From: JAYTQQ01 sp043746635
GTDB taxonomy: Bacteria > Bdellovibrionota > Bdellovibrionia > Bdellovibrionales > JAMPXM01
NCBI GenBank assembly: GCA_043746635.1
Contig: JAYTQQ010000094.1
Span: forward strand, 1 to 28,044
Length of the DNA stretch: 28,044 nt
Direction: 5' to 3'
Position 1 is the stretch's first letter. Every line of letters starts with the position of its first letter. A model generated the notes under the pieces. That model saw only the letters and a list, made by a program, of their open reading frames with translations, ran no database searches and was not told where the DNA came from. Made by a program: the position numbers and the translations under genes. Shown here piece after piece: positions 13,917-22,293 of this stretch.

Positions 13917-15115
13917 TGAAACTTGCAAAACGTACCGAGTTGATGAGGCCGTCTCCTATTCTTGCGCTGGCGGCGAAAGCCAATGAGCTCAAGGCCCAGG
14001 GTAAAGACATTATTTCTCTGACGGTTGGTGAGCCTGATTGGGCGATCGCAGATCATATCAAGAATGCGGCGATCGCATCGATTAACGCCAACAAAAGTAA
14101 GTATACTCCCTCAAACGGAATTATCGAACTTCGCAAAGCCGTCGCGAAACAGACTTCTGAACAACTTGGCGTGAAGTATGAGCCGAATGAAGTGACGGTG
14201 ACAGCCGGTGCAAAAATGATTCTGTTCGGAGCCCTCCAGGCACTTTGCGAACCAGGTCAAGAAGTCATTTTAATCGCGCCGTTCTGGGCAAGCTACACGA
14301 CGATGATAGAACTTGCCGGAGCAAAATTTAAAGCCGTGACTTGCAAAGCTGATTCAAATTTTAAAATTTTGCCGGCGCAACTTGAAAAGGCGATCAATCT
14401 CAACACAAAAGCTATCGTACTTAATTCTCCCAGTAACCCGACCGGCATGGCTTACACCCGCGAAGAACTGAAAGCGCTCGCCGAAGTTTTAAGAAAGCAT
14501 CCCGCAGTTGTTATCCTGAGCGACGATATTTATAATCGACTTATGTTTTCGGGAGAAGCCGTTGCTCCTCATATTTTGCACGTGGCTCCCGATTTGAAGG
14601 ATCGTACTCTTTGCATGAGCGGCTCATCTAAAAGTTTTGCGATGACCGGCTGGAGAATCGGTTGGGCATGCGGCCCTAAAATTCTCATCGATACGATGAC
14701 GGCCTACCAGAGCCAGGCGGTGAGCTGTGCAAATTCGACTGCCCAGTGGGCAAGTCTCGACGCTATTGAAAACGGTAACGATGCCGTTCAAAAATCAGTG
14801 CATAACTTAAACGAGCGTTGTGACTATTGGATGAATGAACTCAAACAAATTTCAAACACGAAAGCTTACAAGCCAGACGGCGCTTTCTACATCTGGTTTG
14901 AAATCGAAAAATACCTTGGCAAAAAATATCACGGCAAAGAGATGAAGAGCTCAGCCGATATGTCGGTCGTTCTCCTTGAAGATTATTTGCTCGCGGTCGT
15001 TCCCGGGATTGAGTTTGGCCTGGAGGGCTATTTCAGGTTTAGCTTTGCGATCGATAACTCGAAAGCGAAAGAAGCCTGTGGTCGGTTAGCCAAATTCTTT
15101 GCTGAGCTGAAATAG
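13916..15115 (+). CDS. Aspartate-type aminotransferase (class I, PLP)
   Basis: This is a PLP-dependent class I/II aminotransferase, most like the aspartate aminotransferase AspC/AspB subfamily. It carries VGEPDW near residue 40, NSPSNPTG, the Schiff-base lysine K239 in SGSSKSFAMTGWRIGW, and the C-terminal substrate arginine region FRFSFA. The length of 399 residues is normal. Two adjacent ATGs lie at 13913 and 13916; TGAGG at 13906-13910 suits the second. Substrate specificity cannot be fixed from sequence; tyrosine or prephenate could also be used. It is the last gene of the long + strand run. Confidence 0.9.
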   Translation: MKLAKRTELMRPSPILALAAKANELKAQGKDIISLTVGEPDWAIADHIKNAAIASINANKSKYTPSNGIIELRKAVAKQTSEQLGVKYEPNEVTVTAGAKMILFGALQALCEPGQEVILIAPFWASYTTMIELAGAKFKAVTCKADSNFKILPAQLEKAINLNTKAIVLNSPSNPTGMAYTREELKALAEVLRKHPAVVILSDDIYNRLMFSGEAVAPHILHVAPDLKDRTLCMSGSSKSFAMTGWRIGWACGPKILIDTMTAYQSQAVSCANSTAQWASLDAIENGNDAVQKSVHNLNERCDYWMNELKQISNTKAYKPDGAFYIWFEIEKYLGKKYHGKEMKSSADMSVVLLEDYLLAVVPGIEFGLEGYFRFSFAIDNSKAKEACGRLAKFFAELK

Positions 15116-15143
15116 TAGCCTCTCAATCTGAAAATTACATGGT

Positions 15144-15166
15144 TGAGCGCCCAAAATGAGCGCTCA
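15144..15166. promoter_or_regulatory. TGAGCGC half-site plus TGAGCGCTCA palindrome
   Basis: TGAGCGCTCA (15157-15166) is a perfect 10-bp palindrome, and a further TGAGCGC lies at 15144-15150, so a 7-bp stem (15144-15150 with 15160-15166) is also possible. An A-run rather than a T-run follows, which argues against an intrinsic + strand terminator. It lies 63-85 bases upstream of the start expected for the possible sigma-54 promoter and may be an operator or enhancer. Confidence 0.4.
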
Positions 15167-15202
15167 GAAAAAACGAAATGCCCTTTCAATTCTCTCCGCT
15201 CC

Positions 15203-15218
15203 TGGCATGCTTTATGCT
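15203..15218 (+). promoter_or_regulatory. Possible second sigma-54 promoter
   Basis: TGGCAT-N5-ATGCT keeps the invariant GG (15204-15205) and GC (15216-15217) with correct spacing, each box differing from consensus by one base. The start would be near 15228, leaving a 39-base leader with the ribosome site GAGGAGG before the ATG at 15267. The TATGCT within it could instead be a sigma-70 -10 box, though no matching -35 is visible. Confidence 0.4.
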
Positions 15219-15266
15219 CTGCTCACCTCCACTAACTTTATAGAATTTATTAGTTCGAGGAGGAAC

Positions 15267-16181
15267 ATGAAGGTCACGCTATCTCTCAATCTGAAATCTC
15301 TCTGCCTGGTGGCAATTCTCGGGATGGCAGTCGCCGGCTGTGAATCTAAGTTCAATGAAGATAGCCCTGAAGGTGTGGCTTCCGCAGACATCGAGCTAAA
15401 GGCCCGCGTCGCCGCTAACACCTCTCTCGACGAAAAGCTCAATCAGGTTGAATCATCGGCGATTAAGCTAAAAAACATCATTAATCTCTTTCGTAAAGCG
15501 GGCCGAGACGATGACAATAGTTATACTCCGGTAGATTTCGCTTTAGATTTAAGCCGTGAACTAAAGAAAGGTTTTCCGCTCGAGGCAGATGGACATTTTA
15601 CGAAACAAGGACAAATTATCCTCCCGATCGCGGGCCTTTCTCCTGAGTGTCAAAAAGTCGACGCCATTTTTCAAACTATAGATCCTAGCTTTAGCTCAGA
15701 CAGTAATGCCCTGAGCATTTCGCAAGTCGGAGTGCTCAGCCTTAAATCTTGTAACTCATCAGATTATGTTGATGCGTTTGAAATTCGCATGGACGGGACA
15801 AATCTTTCACTCATCATGAAACCGCATGCATTTAGCAAACTCTTTTCTGACTTATTGCCAGATATTTTGAGCAAAATGACAAGCACTTGCGTTTTTGGAA
15901 GCGATAAAAAAGGTATCACTACTCAGGTGAACTGTTCAAATCTCGCACTGACTTTGAACAAAACCGAAAATCTCATCCTCGATGTTTTTAATTACGACAT
16001 CGATGCGGATATTAGCATTTCGGGGTCAGGCAAAATTTATAACAAACAAAGTAACGTCGAGCGTCCTCTCGAGTTTAACATTGGCAAGAGAGTTCTTTAC
16101 TTTTCATCGTCAATCAACGGAGCATCTGAAGCGGTAGATGCGACTCCTATTGTAAAACCAGAGACGGCAGCAAAAATTTAA
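15267..16181 (+). CDS. Lipoprotein of unknown function
   Basis: The ATG at 15267 follows GAGGAGG and starts a clear lipoprotein signal: charged n-region, hydrophobic core and lipobox AVAGC with C25. The mature part of about 280 residues is exported to the periplasm or outer membrane. It has a helical N-terminal part followed by a beta-rich part (SISQVGVLSLKSC, LSLIMKPHAFSKL). Several Cys (as in SPECQK, LKSCN, STCVFG, NCSNLA) could form disulfides. I recognise no family. A longer frame from 15156 only adds upstream spacer. Its stop overlaps the next start by one base (TAATG), and it leads a four-gene envelope operon. Confidence 0.85.
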   Translation: MKVTLSLNLKSLCLVAILGMAVAGCESKFNEDSPEGVASADIELKARVAANTSLDEKLNQVESSAIKLKNIINLFRKAGRDDDNSYTPVDFALDLSRELKKGFPLEADGHFTKQGQIILPIAGLSPECQKVDAIFQTIDPSFSSDSNALSISQVGVLSLKSCNSSDYVDAFEIRMDGTNLSLIMKPHAFSKLFSDLLPDILSKMTSTCVFGSDKKGITTQVNCSNLALTLNKTENLILDVFNYDIDADISISGSGKIYNKQSNVERPLEFNIGKRVLYFSSSINGASEAVDATPIVKPETAAKI

Positions 16182-17059
16182 TGAAGCAAAGAGGGGTCGA
16201 GATAAAATTTTCAGTACTCCTTCTTTTGGTCTTGGCTCTGTTGGCTAGCTGTGCAAAGCAAGATAGCGTTCAGGAAGCTCCTCTCACGAGAGCCTATCGT
16301 TTGATCGATGCGCAGAGAGACGATGAGGCGATTGCCTATCTTGAAGAACTCATCAAAGATGATCCCGAGTCGAATGACAATAAGGTCGCACTCGCATCGG
16401 CGTACGCACACAAGGCCAAAATTAAAGTACAAAAGTTCGCCGGAATTCTCGTCGATTCAAAAAAGATGTCAGATATCTCTGATACGTTTGCGGCGACGGA
16501 TCCTTCAAAAGAGATGACTTTCAAAGTTGACGACTTTGCGAATAACCTTGCGACCTTACTTTTAAAATATAACAAAATGCTAACGGTTTACGCCGAAATT
16601 CCGAGCGTTGCTGACGCCGACGAAATCTATTTAGAAGAAGCCATCTTCATTATGGAGGCGATCGAGAAGCCACGCCAGGCCGATGGATTTTATCGTTCGG
16701 TTTTGCGAGCGATTCAATTTAAACATCTGCTGGCGACTGACCTCATCGGATCAATCTCCGATACTCATCAAGCCGGCGCTGGATGTAGTCTTGATTTAAC
16801 TGTTATGAATACTTCGGTTATCATGCTCGCGCATCTACTCATGAATATTTACGATGATATGGCCATCGCAACACCATCTAAAGCAAAAGATTTGACGTCT
16901 CAAAAGTCAAAAATTGCCGACAAAACTTTCTCTTTGACTTTAATTGTGACTGGCATGAGCGTAGCAGATGAAGCATCTAATCTTTTCATCAAGCACATGG
17001 TCATCGAAGAAGGTTTTGGGAAACTCTTAAAATGCACAGATGGGGATACGAAAAAGTAG
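16181..17059 (+). CDS. Lipoprotein with a TPR-like segment
   Basis: The 292-residue protein has a lipoprotein signal peptide with lipobox LLASC (C24). It is followed by one TPR-like helix pair (AYRLIDAQRDDEAIAYLEELIKDDPES, within 38-65; positions approximate), then an all-helical remainder with two Cys (AGCSLDL, LLKCTD). It is probably periplasmic and membrane-anchored. A scaffold role is possible. It overlaps the upstream lipoprotein gene by one base and the downstream barrel gene by 28 bases, so the set is transcribed together. Confidence 0.8.
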   Translation: MKQRGVEIKFSVLLLLVLALLASCAKQDSVQEAPLTRAYRLIDAQRDDEAIAYLEELIKDDPESNDNKVALASAYAHKAKIKVQKFAGILVDSKKMSDISDTFAATDPSKEMTFKVDDFANNLATLLLKYNKMLTVYAEIPSVADADEIYLEEAIFIMEAIEKPRQADGFYRSVLRAIQFKHLLATDLIGSISDTHQAGAGCSLDLTVMNTSVIMLAHLLMNIYDDMAIATPSKAKDLTSQKSKIADKTFSLTLIVTGMSVADEASNLFIKHMVIEEGFGKLLKCTDGDTKK

Positions 17060-18111
17060 TTATTTTTTTTCTCGTTGTATTTTCCCACCCACCAAGCTTC
17101 GCCCAAAATACCGATCTCGCCTTTAGCCGTAACGCGCGCACTTTCGAGACCCAACAAGCTACACTCGTATCAAAAAGTATGGCGTTTGCTTGTCTTTCAA
17201 TGTTGGTTGTTCCTGATGGCTTGCCCTGCAATCCTGCTTTTACTCCTCTTCGAAAATCAGCCATACTTGGCGTCGAAGGCTTGATTTCGAATGGATACTC
17301 AACTCTGAATACGATGCAAAAAATCTTAAGCGGTACGGTTGATCAAGACCTGATCAATACGCTGACTGATCCGCAAAAGCGAGTTCTTCAAATTGAAGGA
17401 AATATCGAGATTGATTTAATGTCTCAATATTTGAATGCTCGCTATACTCCAGCCTCATTAAAGTTTTTTTCAGTGGTTCGTAATGAATCGTATCCTAAAA
17501 TTGATTTGTACGCGGTTCAAGAAGACAGCTACGTTTTTCAAAGTGGTTACGAATTTGCGAAGGGCCTTTTCGGCGGACTTCAATTTAGAAGTCTTGAAAG
17601 AAAGTTTATCAAGAAAGAATTCTTAGCCGGAGATTTAGGAACTGATGCCGGCAAGCAAATGCTCACTCCAGAAAATCAGTCAGCTATGTATTTTGAGCCG
17701 GGTATCGCTTACATCTACGACAATATTTGGAAGCCTCGAGTCTCGGCTATGCTGGTCAATCTCGGGGTGCAGTCTGGCCAATTCAATGACCTCAAAGAAC
17801 CGTTCGAAGCCCAAATTTCTTTAGGCGCAACGGCTCCTCTTAAGTGGGGTTCGTTCGATTTCGAAGTCGACTATCGAAGCATGACTTACCAAGAGCCGTC
17901 AATTATCGAGCGTCTGCATTGGGGTGGCTTTTATCATTTAGGCACCATGTATTTAAGCGGAGGCGTTGATTACAATGGAATTTCCGGCGGCATTTACTAT
18001 GGCTTAGAACAAATTAATGCAGGTATTATGTATTCGACGACTCAAGTACCATGGAGGAATGAAGATTATTACACGCAGACGGTTTATGTTCAATTCGGTT
18101 GGCAGATTTAG
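17032..18111 (+). CDS. Predicted outer-membrane beta-barrel protein
   Basis: The 359-residue protein has an N-terminal signal peptide (KVVIFFLVVFSHPPSFAQ, cut after about residue 25) and a mostly helical periplasmic stretch to about 150. The C-terminal half has alternating polar/aromatic strands rich in Tyr, Gly and Phe (FDFEVDYRSMTYQEP, YLSGGVDYNGISGGIYYGL) and ends in FGWQI. This is the pattern of an outer-membrane barrel, perhaps eight to twelve strands, though I recognise no family. Two Cys in the N-terminal part (FACLSM, LPCNP) may pair. It overlaps both neighbouring genes. Confidence 0.75.
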   Translation: MHRWGYEKVVIFFLVVFSHPPSFAQNTDLAFSRNARTFETQQATLVSKSMAFACLSMLVVPDGLPCNPAFTPLRKSAILGVEGLISNGYSTLNTMQKILSGTVDQDLINTLTDPQKRVLQIEGNIEIDLMSQYLNARYTPASLKFFSVVRNESYPKIDLYAVQEDSYVFQSGYEFAKGLFGGLQFRSLERKFIKKEFLAGDLGTDAGKQMLTPENQSAMYFEPGIAYIYDNIWKPRVSAMLVNLGVQSGQFNDLKEPFEAQISLGATAPLKWGSFDFEVDYRSMTYQEPSIIERLHWGGFYHLGTMYLSGGVDYNGISGGIYYGLEQINAGIMYSTTQVPWRNEDYYTQTVYVQFGWQI

Positions 18112-18682
18112 AAATTTAATTGCTTTCTTATCGGCGGTTTCATTTTTGAATCCGTCATCGGCCTATGCTTCTCCGGATTTAAACGGTGATACGTCGATCG
18201 AAATTAATATGGGTTGGACCCGTTTTGAAAGTTCTGTCGTGCACCACGAGAACAGAGATTATCTCAATGGCTTAAGCTATATCATTAGCGGATCAATCGC
18301 CGTCGTGGGCGGATTCGTTGGTCAGAGCATCAGCCAAGATCCACTCGAAAAGGGCGTCTATACCGTGTTTCAAACCATCGGGATCGCATCGATTGGTTAC
18401 GGCGCTTATACCTGGAAACTTGGTGACGAAGATCGTTTCTTATATGAAACGATGAAAAATACGAGTCTGAGTCTCAGTGATCGAAACGCTGTATTGAAAT
18501 CTTACTACTTGCAAAAGACCGCCCGTGAGAAATCGGAGCGAACCATCAAGGCCGTAACCCATGCTCTGATTGCGGCCCTTAATCTCTACAGTGCGACTCA
18601 ACAGACGAAAGGCCCTATCCAAAACGGCCTCTACTTTGTTGGCGGAGTGAACCTTTTGGCTGCGGTGTCGTTTACGTTTTAG
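18059..18682 (+). CDS. Membrane protein of unknown function
   Basis: The protein overlaps the end of the barrel gene. Possible starts are ATG 18059 (GGAGG lies directly before it, too close), ATG 18086 and ATG 18017; I take 18059 (207 residues), with low certainty. The N-terminus is basic, followed by a hydrophobic segment and AYA-SPD, a likely signal peptide cleavage site. Later hydrophobic segments (YIISGSIAVVGGFVG, TIGIASIGYGAYTW, HALIAALNLYSA, GLYFVGGVNLLAAV) suggest four membrane or beta elements. I recognise no family. It is the last gene of the envelope operon. Confidence 0.7.
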   Translation: MKIITRRRFMFNSVGRFRNLIAFLSAVSFLNPSSAYASPDLNGDTSIEINMGWTRFESSVVHHENRDYLNGLSYIISGSIAVVGGFVGQSISQDPLEKGVYTVFQTIGIASIGYGAYTWKLGDEDRFLYETMKNTSLSLSDRNAVLKSYYLQKTAREKSERTIKAVTHALIAALNLYSATQQTKGPIQNGLYFVGGVNLLAAVSFTF

Positions 18683-18766
18683 AATTCCTTGTTATGAAAA
18701 GGTAGGTGGGCGACCGGGGCCAGCTAGGGGCTGCCGAATGTGCTCGATTCCCAGATCTAGGTCCTA

Positions 18767-18795
18767 TTGTTCAGTGAGGCTCTCTCCTCTATAAT
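18767..18795 (+). promoter_or_regulatory. Sigma-70-type promoter
   Basis: TTGTTC (18767-18772), 17 bases, then a perfect TATAAT (18790-18795). The start is expected near 18802, with a leader of about 28 bases that contains GGGAGA before the ATG at 18830. Confidence 0.75.
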
Positions 18796-18829
18796 AAAGT
18801 CTGGAGCTCATAGCTTCAACGGGAGAGCC

Positions 18830-19867
18830 ATGGGATTTTTGGGCGCTGTACAAATTATTTTCGATGTCTTTGCAGGCTGTGGAATTTTCATCTTATTGCT
18901 GAAACTAGCAAGAGCTCCAAAAGATGATCCAAGGCTCAGCCGTGGTCTCCAAATTTTGCAAAGTAAAATTGCGATTCTTGAAGATCTTTCTGATCGTACC
19001 GAAAATCAGGTTCGTGGATTAATGGCCCTTCTCGATCAAAAAAATATCGAAGTTCAGGCCCGCATTGATAAAGCGGGTGAACAAGTTCGCAATGTTGAAA
19101 ATTCAATTCGTTCGAGCATGGATGTCGCTAAGATTTTTCAGGACAAAATTCCGCACCAGGAAATTATCGAGAGACAAAATACCCTCAAGTATTTAGAGGC
19201 CGCACGGCTCGCGAACCAAGGTGCATCGGTCGATCAGATCGCCCAAAAAGTCGATCTTCCTTTGGGAGAAATCGAATTTATTGCCAAAGTAAATCGGGAG
19301 CAGCTGAGCTTTTCGGTCGAGGAACTTCCTCCTTGGGCGCAAGCCGAACTTGCGCAGCTCGATGCTGAATCGACGCAGCAGCAGTCTCATCCGTACAGCA
19401 CCGATTTTAATTATCTCGCAAATGCGAATGACAAAAAAGAATATGATATGAGCGAAGAAATTTCTCCGCTTGCGTCTTTTGTGAATGAGCCTCAGTTTCA
19501 GCCATTCTATCCCCTTCAACACATCGAAGACGCTGTAGCGCCTTTGAGAGAATACAGCGTGAGTGAAAATAAAAATCTCTCAACGCTGAAGCGTACCCAA
19601 AGCATAATAGCAAATTTAGATAAACAATTCGCGATGAATGGATTTGATGTTCAAGAAGACGAGCCACCTCCGCCGATGAAGACACCGCCACCTCCGACGC
19701 CGGCGCCTATTCTTGCGACTAGAGAAGAGCGTCCTAAGATGAATTCCTATGTGGCTCCGACTCACGTGAATAAAGTTACGCAAAGTGCAGGTTCGTATGA
19801 TCCAACGAGCATTCGTAAAGTGATTTTTCCTACGATAAATTCGCCGAAAGCGAACCAAAGGTTTTGA
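18830..19867 (+). CDS. DUF2802-like membrane-anchored coiled-coil protein
   Basis: From ATG 18830, after GGGAGAGCC, the protein has 345 residues. Residues 4-26 form a single N-terminal membrane helix, followed by a coiled coil (about 38-115). The segment AARLANQGASVDQIAQKVDL...GEIEFIAKV (125-154) matches the pattern of DUF2802, a small helix-turn-helix-like domain found near motility genes. The rest is low-complexity and includes a Pro-rich stretch (PPPPMKTPPPPTPAP). A TTG at 18767 is in frame but is the promoter -35 box. The protein may link membrane and cytosol. The following 80-aa gene starts two bases after its stop. Confidence 0.7.
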   Translation: MGFLGAVQIIFDVFAGCGIFILLLKLARAPKDDPRLSRGLQILQSKIAILEDLSDRTENQVRGLMALLDQKNIEVQARIDKAGEQVRNVENSIRSSMDVAKIFQDKIPHQEIIERQNTLKYLEAARLANQGASVDQIAQKVDLPLGEIEFIAKVNREQLSFSVEELPPWAQAELAQLDAESTQQQSHPYSTDFNYLANANDKKEYDMSEEISPLASFVNEPQFQPFYPLQHIEDAVAPLREYSVSENKNLSTLKRTQSIIANLDKQFAMNGFDVQEDEPPPPMKTPPPPTPAPILATREERPKMNSYVAPTHVNKVTQSAGSYDPTSIRKVIFPTINSPKANQRF

Positions 19868-19868
19868 T

Positions 19869-20111
19869 GTGAAATTTGTCGTCGATCAACTCCATTTTGG
19901 AGACATCATCGAAGCTGAAGTAACAGAACTTCTCGACGAGAACGATGTCATCATGAGTTTTCAAGGCGACCTCTTACGTGTTCAAAATCACAGCCAAAGA
20001 TCCCTCGCTCTCGGGCAAAAACTCAAGTGCCGAGTAAAATCGACCAAGCCATTGCGCTTTGAAATCGCGAGCCACCAAATCGCGTCATTCAAAATGGACC
20101 TCGTCGTCTGA
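19869..20111 (+). CDS. Small beta-rich protein, cotranscribed with DUF2802-like gene
   Basis: GTG 19869 starts two bases after the previous stop (TGATGTG), with AAAGG at 19857-19861. The 80-residue product contains GDIIEAEVTELLDENDVIMS, then LRVQNHSQRSLALGQKLKCRVKSTKPLRFEI, a barrel-like alternation typical of small OB- or SH3-like folds. There is no signal peptide. It loosely resembles beta-domains found in FliK-type proteins, but I would not assign it. The tight spacing supports a real gene. Confidence 0.65.
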   Translation: MKFVVDQLHFGDIIEAEVTELLDENDVIMSFQGDLLRVQNHSQRSLALGQKLKCRVKSTKPLRFEIASHQIASFKMDLVV

Positions 20112-20173
20112 AATAATATTTTACAAGTGTAGCCACATCACATAACTTCTAAGCTCAATCTCAAGGAGCCCTT

Positions 20174-21025
20174 ATGAAGATGAATGGCGTCGAACTGACC
20201 TTTGCACATTTAGTTGAAATCTTATTCAAAAAATTAACCCTATGGATCGAAGACGGCGCTGCCATGCTCCCGAACATCGTCATCGCGATTTTAGTAACGG
20301 CGCTTTTCTTTGTGCTTGGCAGAATCGCCCATCGAGTTACCAAGCACGGCTTTGATAAAGTCTCGGGAAATCGCACGATCTCGAGACTCGTGAGCGGCGC
20401 CATTCAAATTATGGTGTGTGGTTTAGGGATATTCATGGCTCTTGGAGTCCTCAACCTTGATAAGGCCGTAGCGTCTTTACTTGCCGGTGTCGGAGTCTTA
20501 GGTTTAGCGATCGGGTTTGCATTTCAAGAAATTGCGAGTAATTTTATTTCAGGAATTTTCATTGCTGTCGTTAAGCCCTTTAATACGGGCGATTACGTCG
20601 AAGTCAAAGGAACCATCGGAACGGTTGACGACATCAGTCTCAGAACGACCTCACTCATGACCGACGATGGCCAGCAAGTCGATATCCCAAATAAAGACAT
20701 GTTTACGAGTCAACTCACGAACTACACTTCAAATCATAAGCGGCGACTCACGATTTCATTTAACGTGAGCTACAAGAGCGACCTGAACAAGGCGAGAGAT
20801 TTAGCCATCAACGCAATGAAGACACTCAACGTGAGTTTTCCGACGAGTAAGTGCGATGTGTTCTATTCGACTTGTACGGACTTAGGGGCAAAGCTCACGG
20901 TTTACTATTGGATTCCGATTCCGACGCCGTATAGTTCAATGCAACTCACGAACGATTTGATCGTAAGAATAAAGACAGAGCTTGAGCAAAATCAAATTTT
21001 GATCGGCAGCAATTCGAACGCTTAA
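20174..21025 (+). CDS. mscS: Small-conductance mechanosensitive channel MscS family
   Basis: MscS opens under membrane tension and releases solutes during osmotic downshock. The 283-residue length is typical. There are three membrane helices (about 32-50, 73-92 and the pore helix 97-129). The pore helix has the Gly/Ala-packed motif VLGLAIGFAFQEIASNF (108-124), and the beta domain follows with KPFNTGDYVEVKGTIGTVDDI. The C-terminal cytosolic cage region is present. The ATG at 20174 has AGGAG (20163-20167). The 62-base upstream gap shows no clear promoter. It converges with the - strand gene. Confidence 0.93.
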   Translation: MKMNGVELTFAHLVEILFKKLTLWIEDGAAMLPNIVIAILVTALFFVLGRIAHRVTKHGFDKVSGNRTISRLVSGAIQIMVCGLGIFMALGVLNLDKAVASLLAGVGVLGLAIGFAFQEIASNFISGIFIAVVKPFNTGDYVEVKGTIGTVDDISLRTTSLMTDDGQQVDIPNKDMFTSQLTNYTSNHKRRLTISFNVSYKSDLNKARDLAINAMKTLNVSFPTSKCDVFYSTCTDLGAKLTVYYWIPIPTPYSSMQLTNDLIVRIKTELEQNQILIGSNSNA

Positions 21026-21043
21026 CTACGTCGGCCTACTCGA

Positions 21044-21562
21044 TTATTTCGCTGATTCGCGAACAAATTTGGTGAGATAATATTTAACGAGATAATCAAT
21101 TTTCACGGGCTGAGATTGGTGAGTCCAAACGACGTCACCGAATGCTCCCCATTGAGCTTGAAGAATATCTTCATCTTGCGGAACTTTTTGTCCGTTGTCG
21201 CTGGCCGCATTCATCATGATAAAGGGAGCCGCTACGTAGTTGAATCGAATTCCGACGACGCCTGGTTCTTTCATGCTGAAGATGAGTTTAAAGCCGTTAC
21301 GAAAAAGCATGAAATCAGCGTCGGTATTTGAAATGCCGTAAATTTTTACACGACCCACGCTCGAACTTTTCAGTTGATTGAATGAAGTTGCAGCTTCGAT
21401 GAAAGCCGATTTGAGAGCGTTGAGAAAGCTTGCGCTCTCACTCGAAATCATCTGTGCCGGATCAAAACCTGCCGAGAAATCAATAACTCCAGATTCTTCC
21501 ATGCGTTGTTCTGCTCGAACTAAATCTTTTATCCAATTGAGTTTATCAAAAGATTTTTCCAT
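21044..21562 (-). CDS. Unknown 172-aa protein
   Basis: From the ATG at 21562 (after GAGGGAGA at nine bases) the protein begins MEKSFDKLNWIKDLVRAEQRM and has no signal peptide. It has a helical N-terminal half and then a beta-rich half (VGRVKIYGISNTDADFMLFRNG, FKLIFSMKEPGVVGIRFN). The pattern resembles a ligand-binding or NTF2-like fold but I recognise no family. A longer frame to 21631 runs into the leader and promoter. A good sigma-70-type promoter lies upstream, so it is probably expressed alone. It ends 18 bases from the convergent mscS gene. Confidence 0.7.
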   Translation of the reverse strand: MEKSFDKLNWIKDLVRAEQRMEESGVIDFSAGFDPAQMISSESASFLNALKSAFIEAATSFNQLKSSSVGRVKIYGISNTDADFMLFRNGFKLIFSMKEPGVVGIRFNYVAAPFIMMNAASDNGQKVPQDEDILQAQWGAFGDVVWTHQSQPVKIDYLVKYYLTKFVRESAK

Positions 21563-21630
21563 GATCGTTTGTCTCCCTCGTTGGATGTTTAAACAAGTTG
21601 GTAGGGCGGAATGCCCTCGTCTCAATATCA

Positions 21631-21659
21631 ATCATTCCGTGTTTGATGACTCTTGTCAA
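21631..21659 (-). promoter_or_regulatory. Sigma-70-type promoter for the 172-aa gene
   Basis: On the - strand: TTGACA (21659-21654), 17 bases, AATGAT (21636-21631). The start is expected near 21624, giving a leader of about 60 bases that holds a small stem (AGGGC / GCCCT). Confidence 0.65.
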
Positions 21660-21691
21660 GTTTTAGACCTTAGTCGAGTCTTGACGAGAAA

Positions 21692-21713
21692 GGCTCCCGA
21701 CGTCTCGAAAGCC
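21692..21713 (-). terminator. Weak hairpin after ssb
   Basis: On the - strand GGCT...AGCC with an inner CGA/TCG stem follows the ssb stop by nine bases and is followed by CTTTCT. It is a weak intrinsic-terminator candidate; the T-tract is short. Confidence 0.3.
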
Positions 21714-21721
21714 GCCTCATT

Positions 21722-22111
21722 TTACGCTGAAATGTGAATCGGTTCAAAGTCTTCAGCCGCTTCTAGATTCAGGCTTTTTTGCTTCGGATTTGGTAAGAAA
21801 TGCACTTGATCGGCGACGATCGCGACTTGGGTGACGGGTCCACCTTCGCGTTCGACCTTAAAGCTCTCAAGGTAGCCTTCAACCGCGATGGGAGCTCCTT
21901 TAGCGAGGCTTCGAGCACAGAGTTCGGCACGCGAGCCCCAAACCATAATCTTGTGCCATTCGGTTGAGTTTTCCCATTTGCCATTTTCTAATTTTCTTGA
22001 ACGATGAGTAGAGACGCTGAGCTTTACGTACGGCGAACCGTTTTTGCTCGTTTGCAGTTCCGGGTCTCCACCTAAGTAGCCAATTAAAAAAACGCGAGTA
22101 AAACCTCTCAT
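21722..22111 (-). CDS. ssb: Single-stranded DNA-binding protein, atypical tail
   Basis: SSB coats single-stranded DNA in replication and repair. From the ATG at 22111, behind GAGAGGA, the protein has 129 residues. It has a complete OB-fold: TRVFLIGYLGGDPELQTSKNG at the start, then VKLSVSTHRSRKLENGKW, EWHKIMVWGSRAELCARSL, KGAPIAVEGYL and VTQVAIVADQVHFL. The tail after the OB-fold is short (about 20 residues) and ends EDFEPIHISA, not the acidic tip D-D-x-I-P-F that recruits SSB partners in most bacteria. It is therefore probably a secondary or specialised SSB. A further in-frame start at 22180 adds residues that are not SSB-like. Confidence 0.93.
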   Translation of the reverse strand: MRGFTRVFLIGYLGGDPELQTSKNGSPYVKLSVSTHRSRKLENGKWENSTEWHKIMVWGSRAELCARSLAKGAPIAVEGYLESFKVEREGGPVTQVAIVADQVHFLPNPKQKSLNLEAAEDFEPIHISA

Positions 22112-22293
22112 AAATTCCTCTCTGCATTTTTGCATGAATTTGCAAAACATTGAAAGGAGCAATCGAAAGGCCGACTCCAAATGAAAAGAATGAAGAGACG
22201 AAGCTTGAGAAATTCGAAGTTCGGTTATTTTCTCTTAAAAATAAATAGAAAAAGAAAATTTTTAATTTGTGATTTGTCAGACGGAGTAAACTT

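Noticed and set aside
18778..18829. A 7-bp stem (GGCTCTC / GAGAGCC) covering the ribosome site at 18821-18829
   Set aside because: The left arm lies upstream of the start expected from the TATAAT box, so it is not transcribed from that promoter.
18767..18829. In-frame TTG extension of the DUF2802-like gene
   Set aside because: The TTG is the promoter -35 box and has no ribosome site; the ATG at 18830 does.
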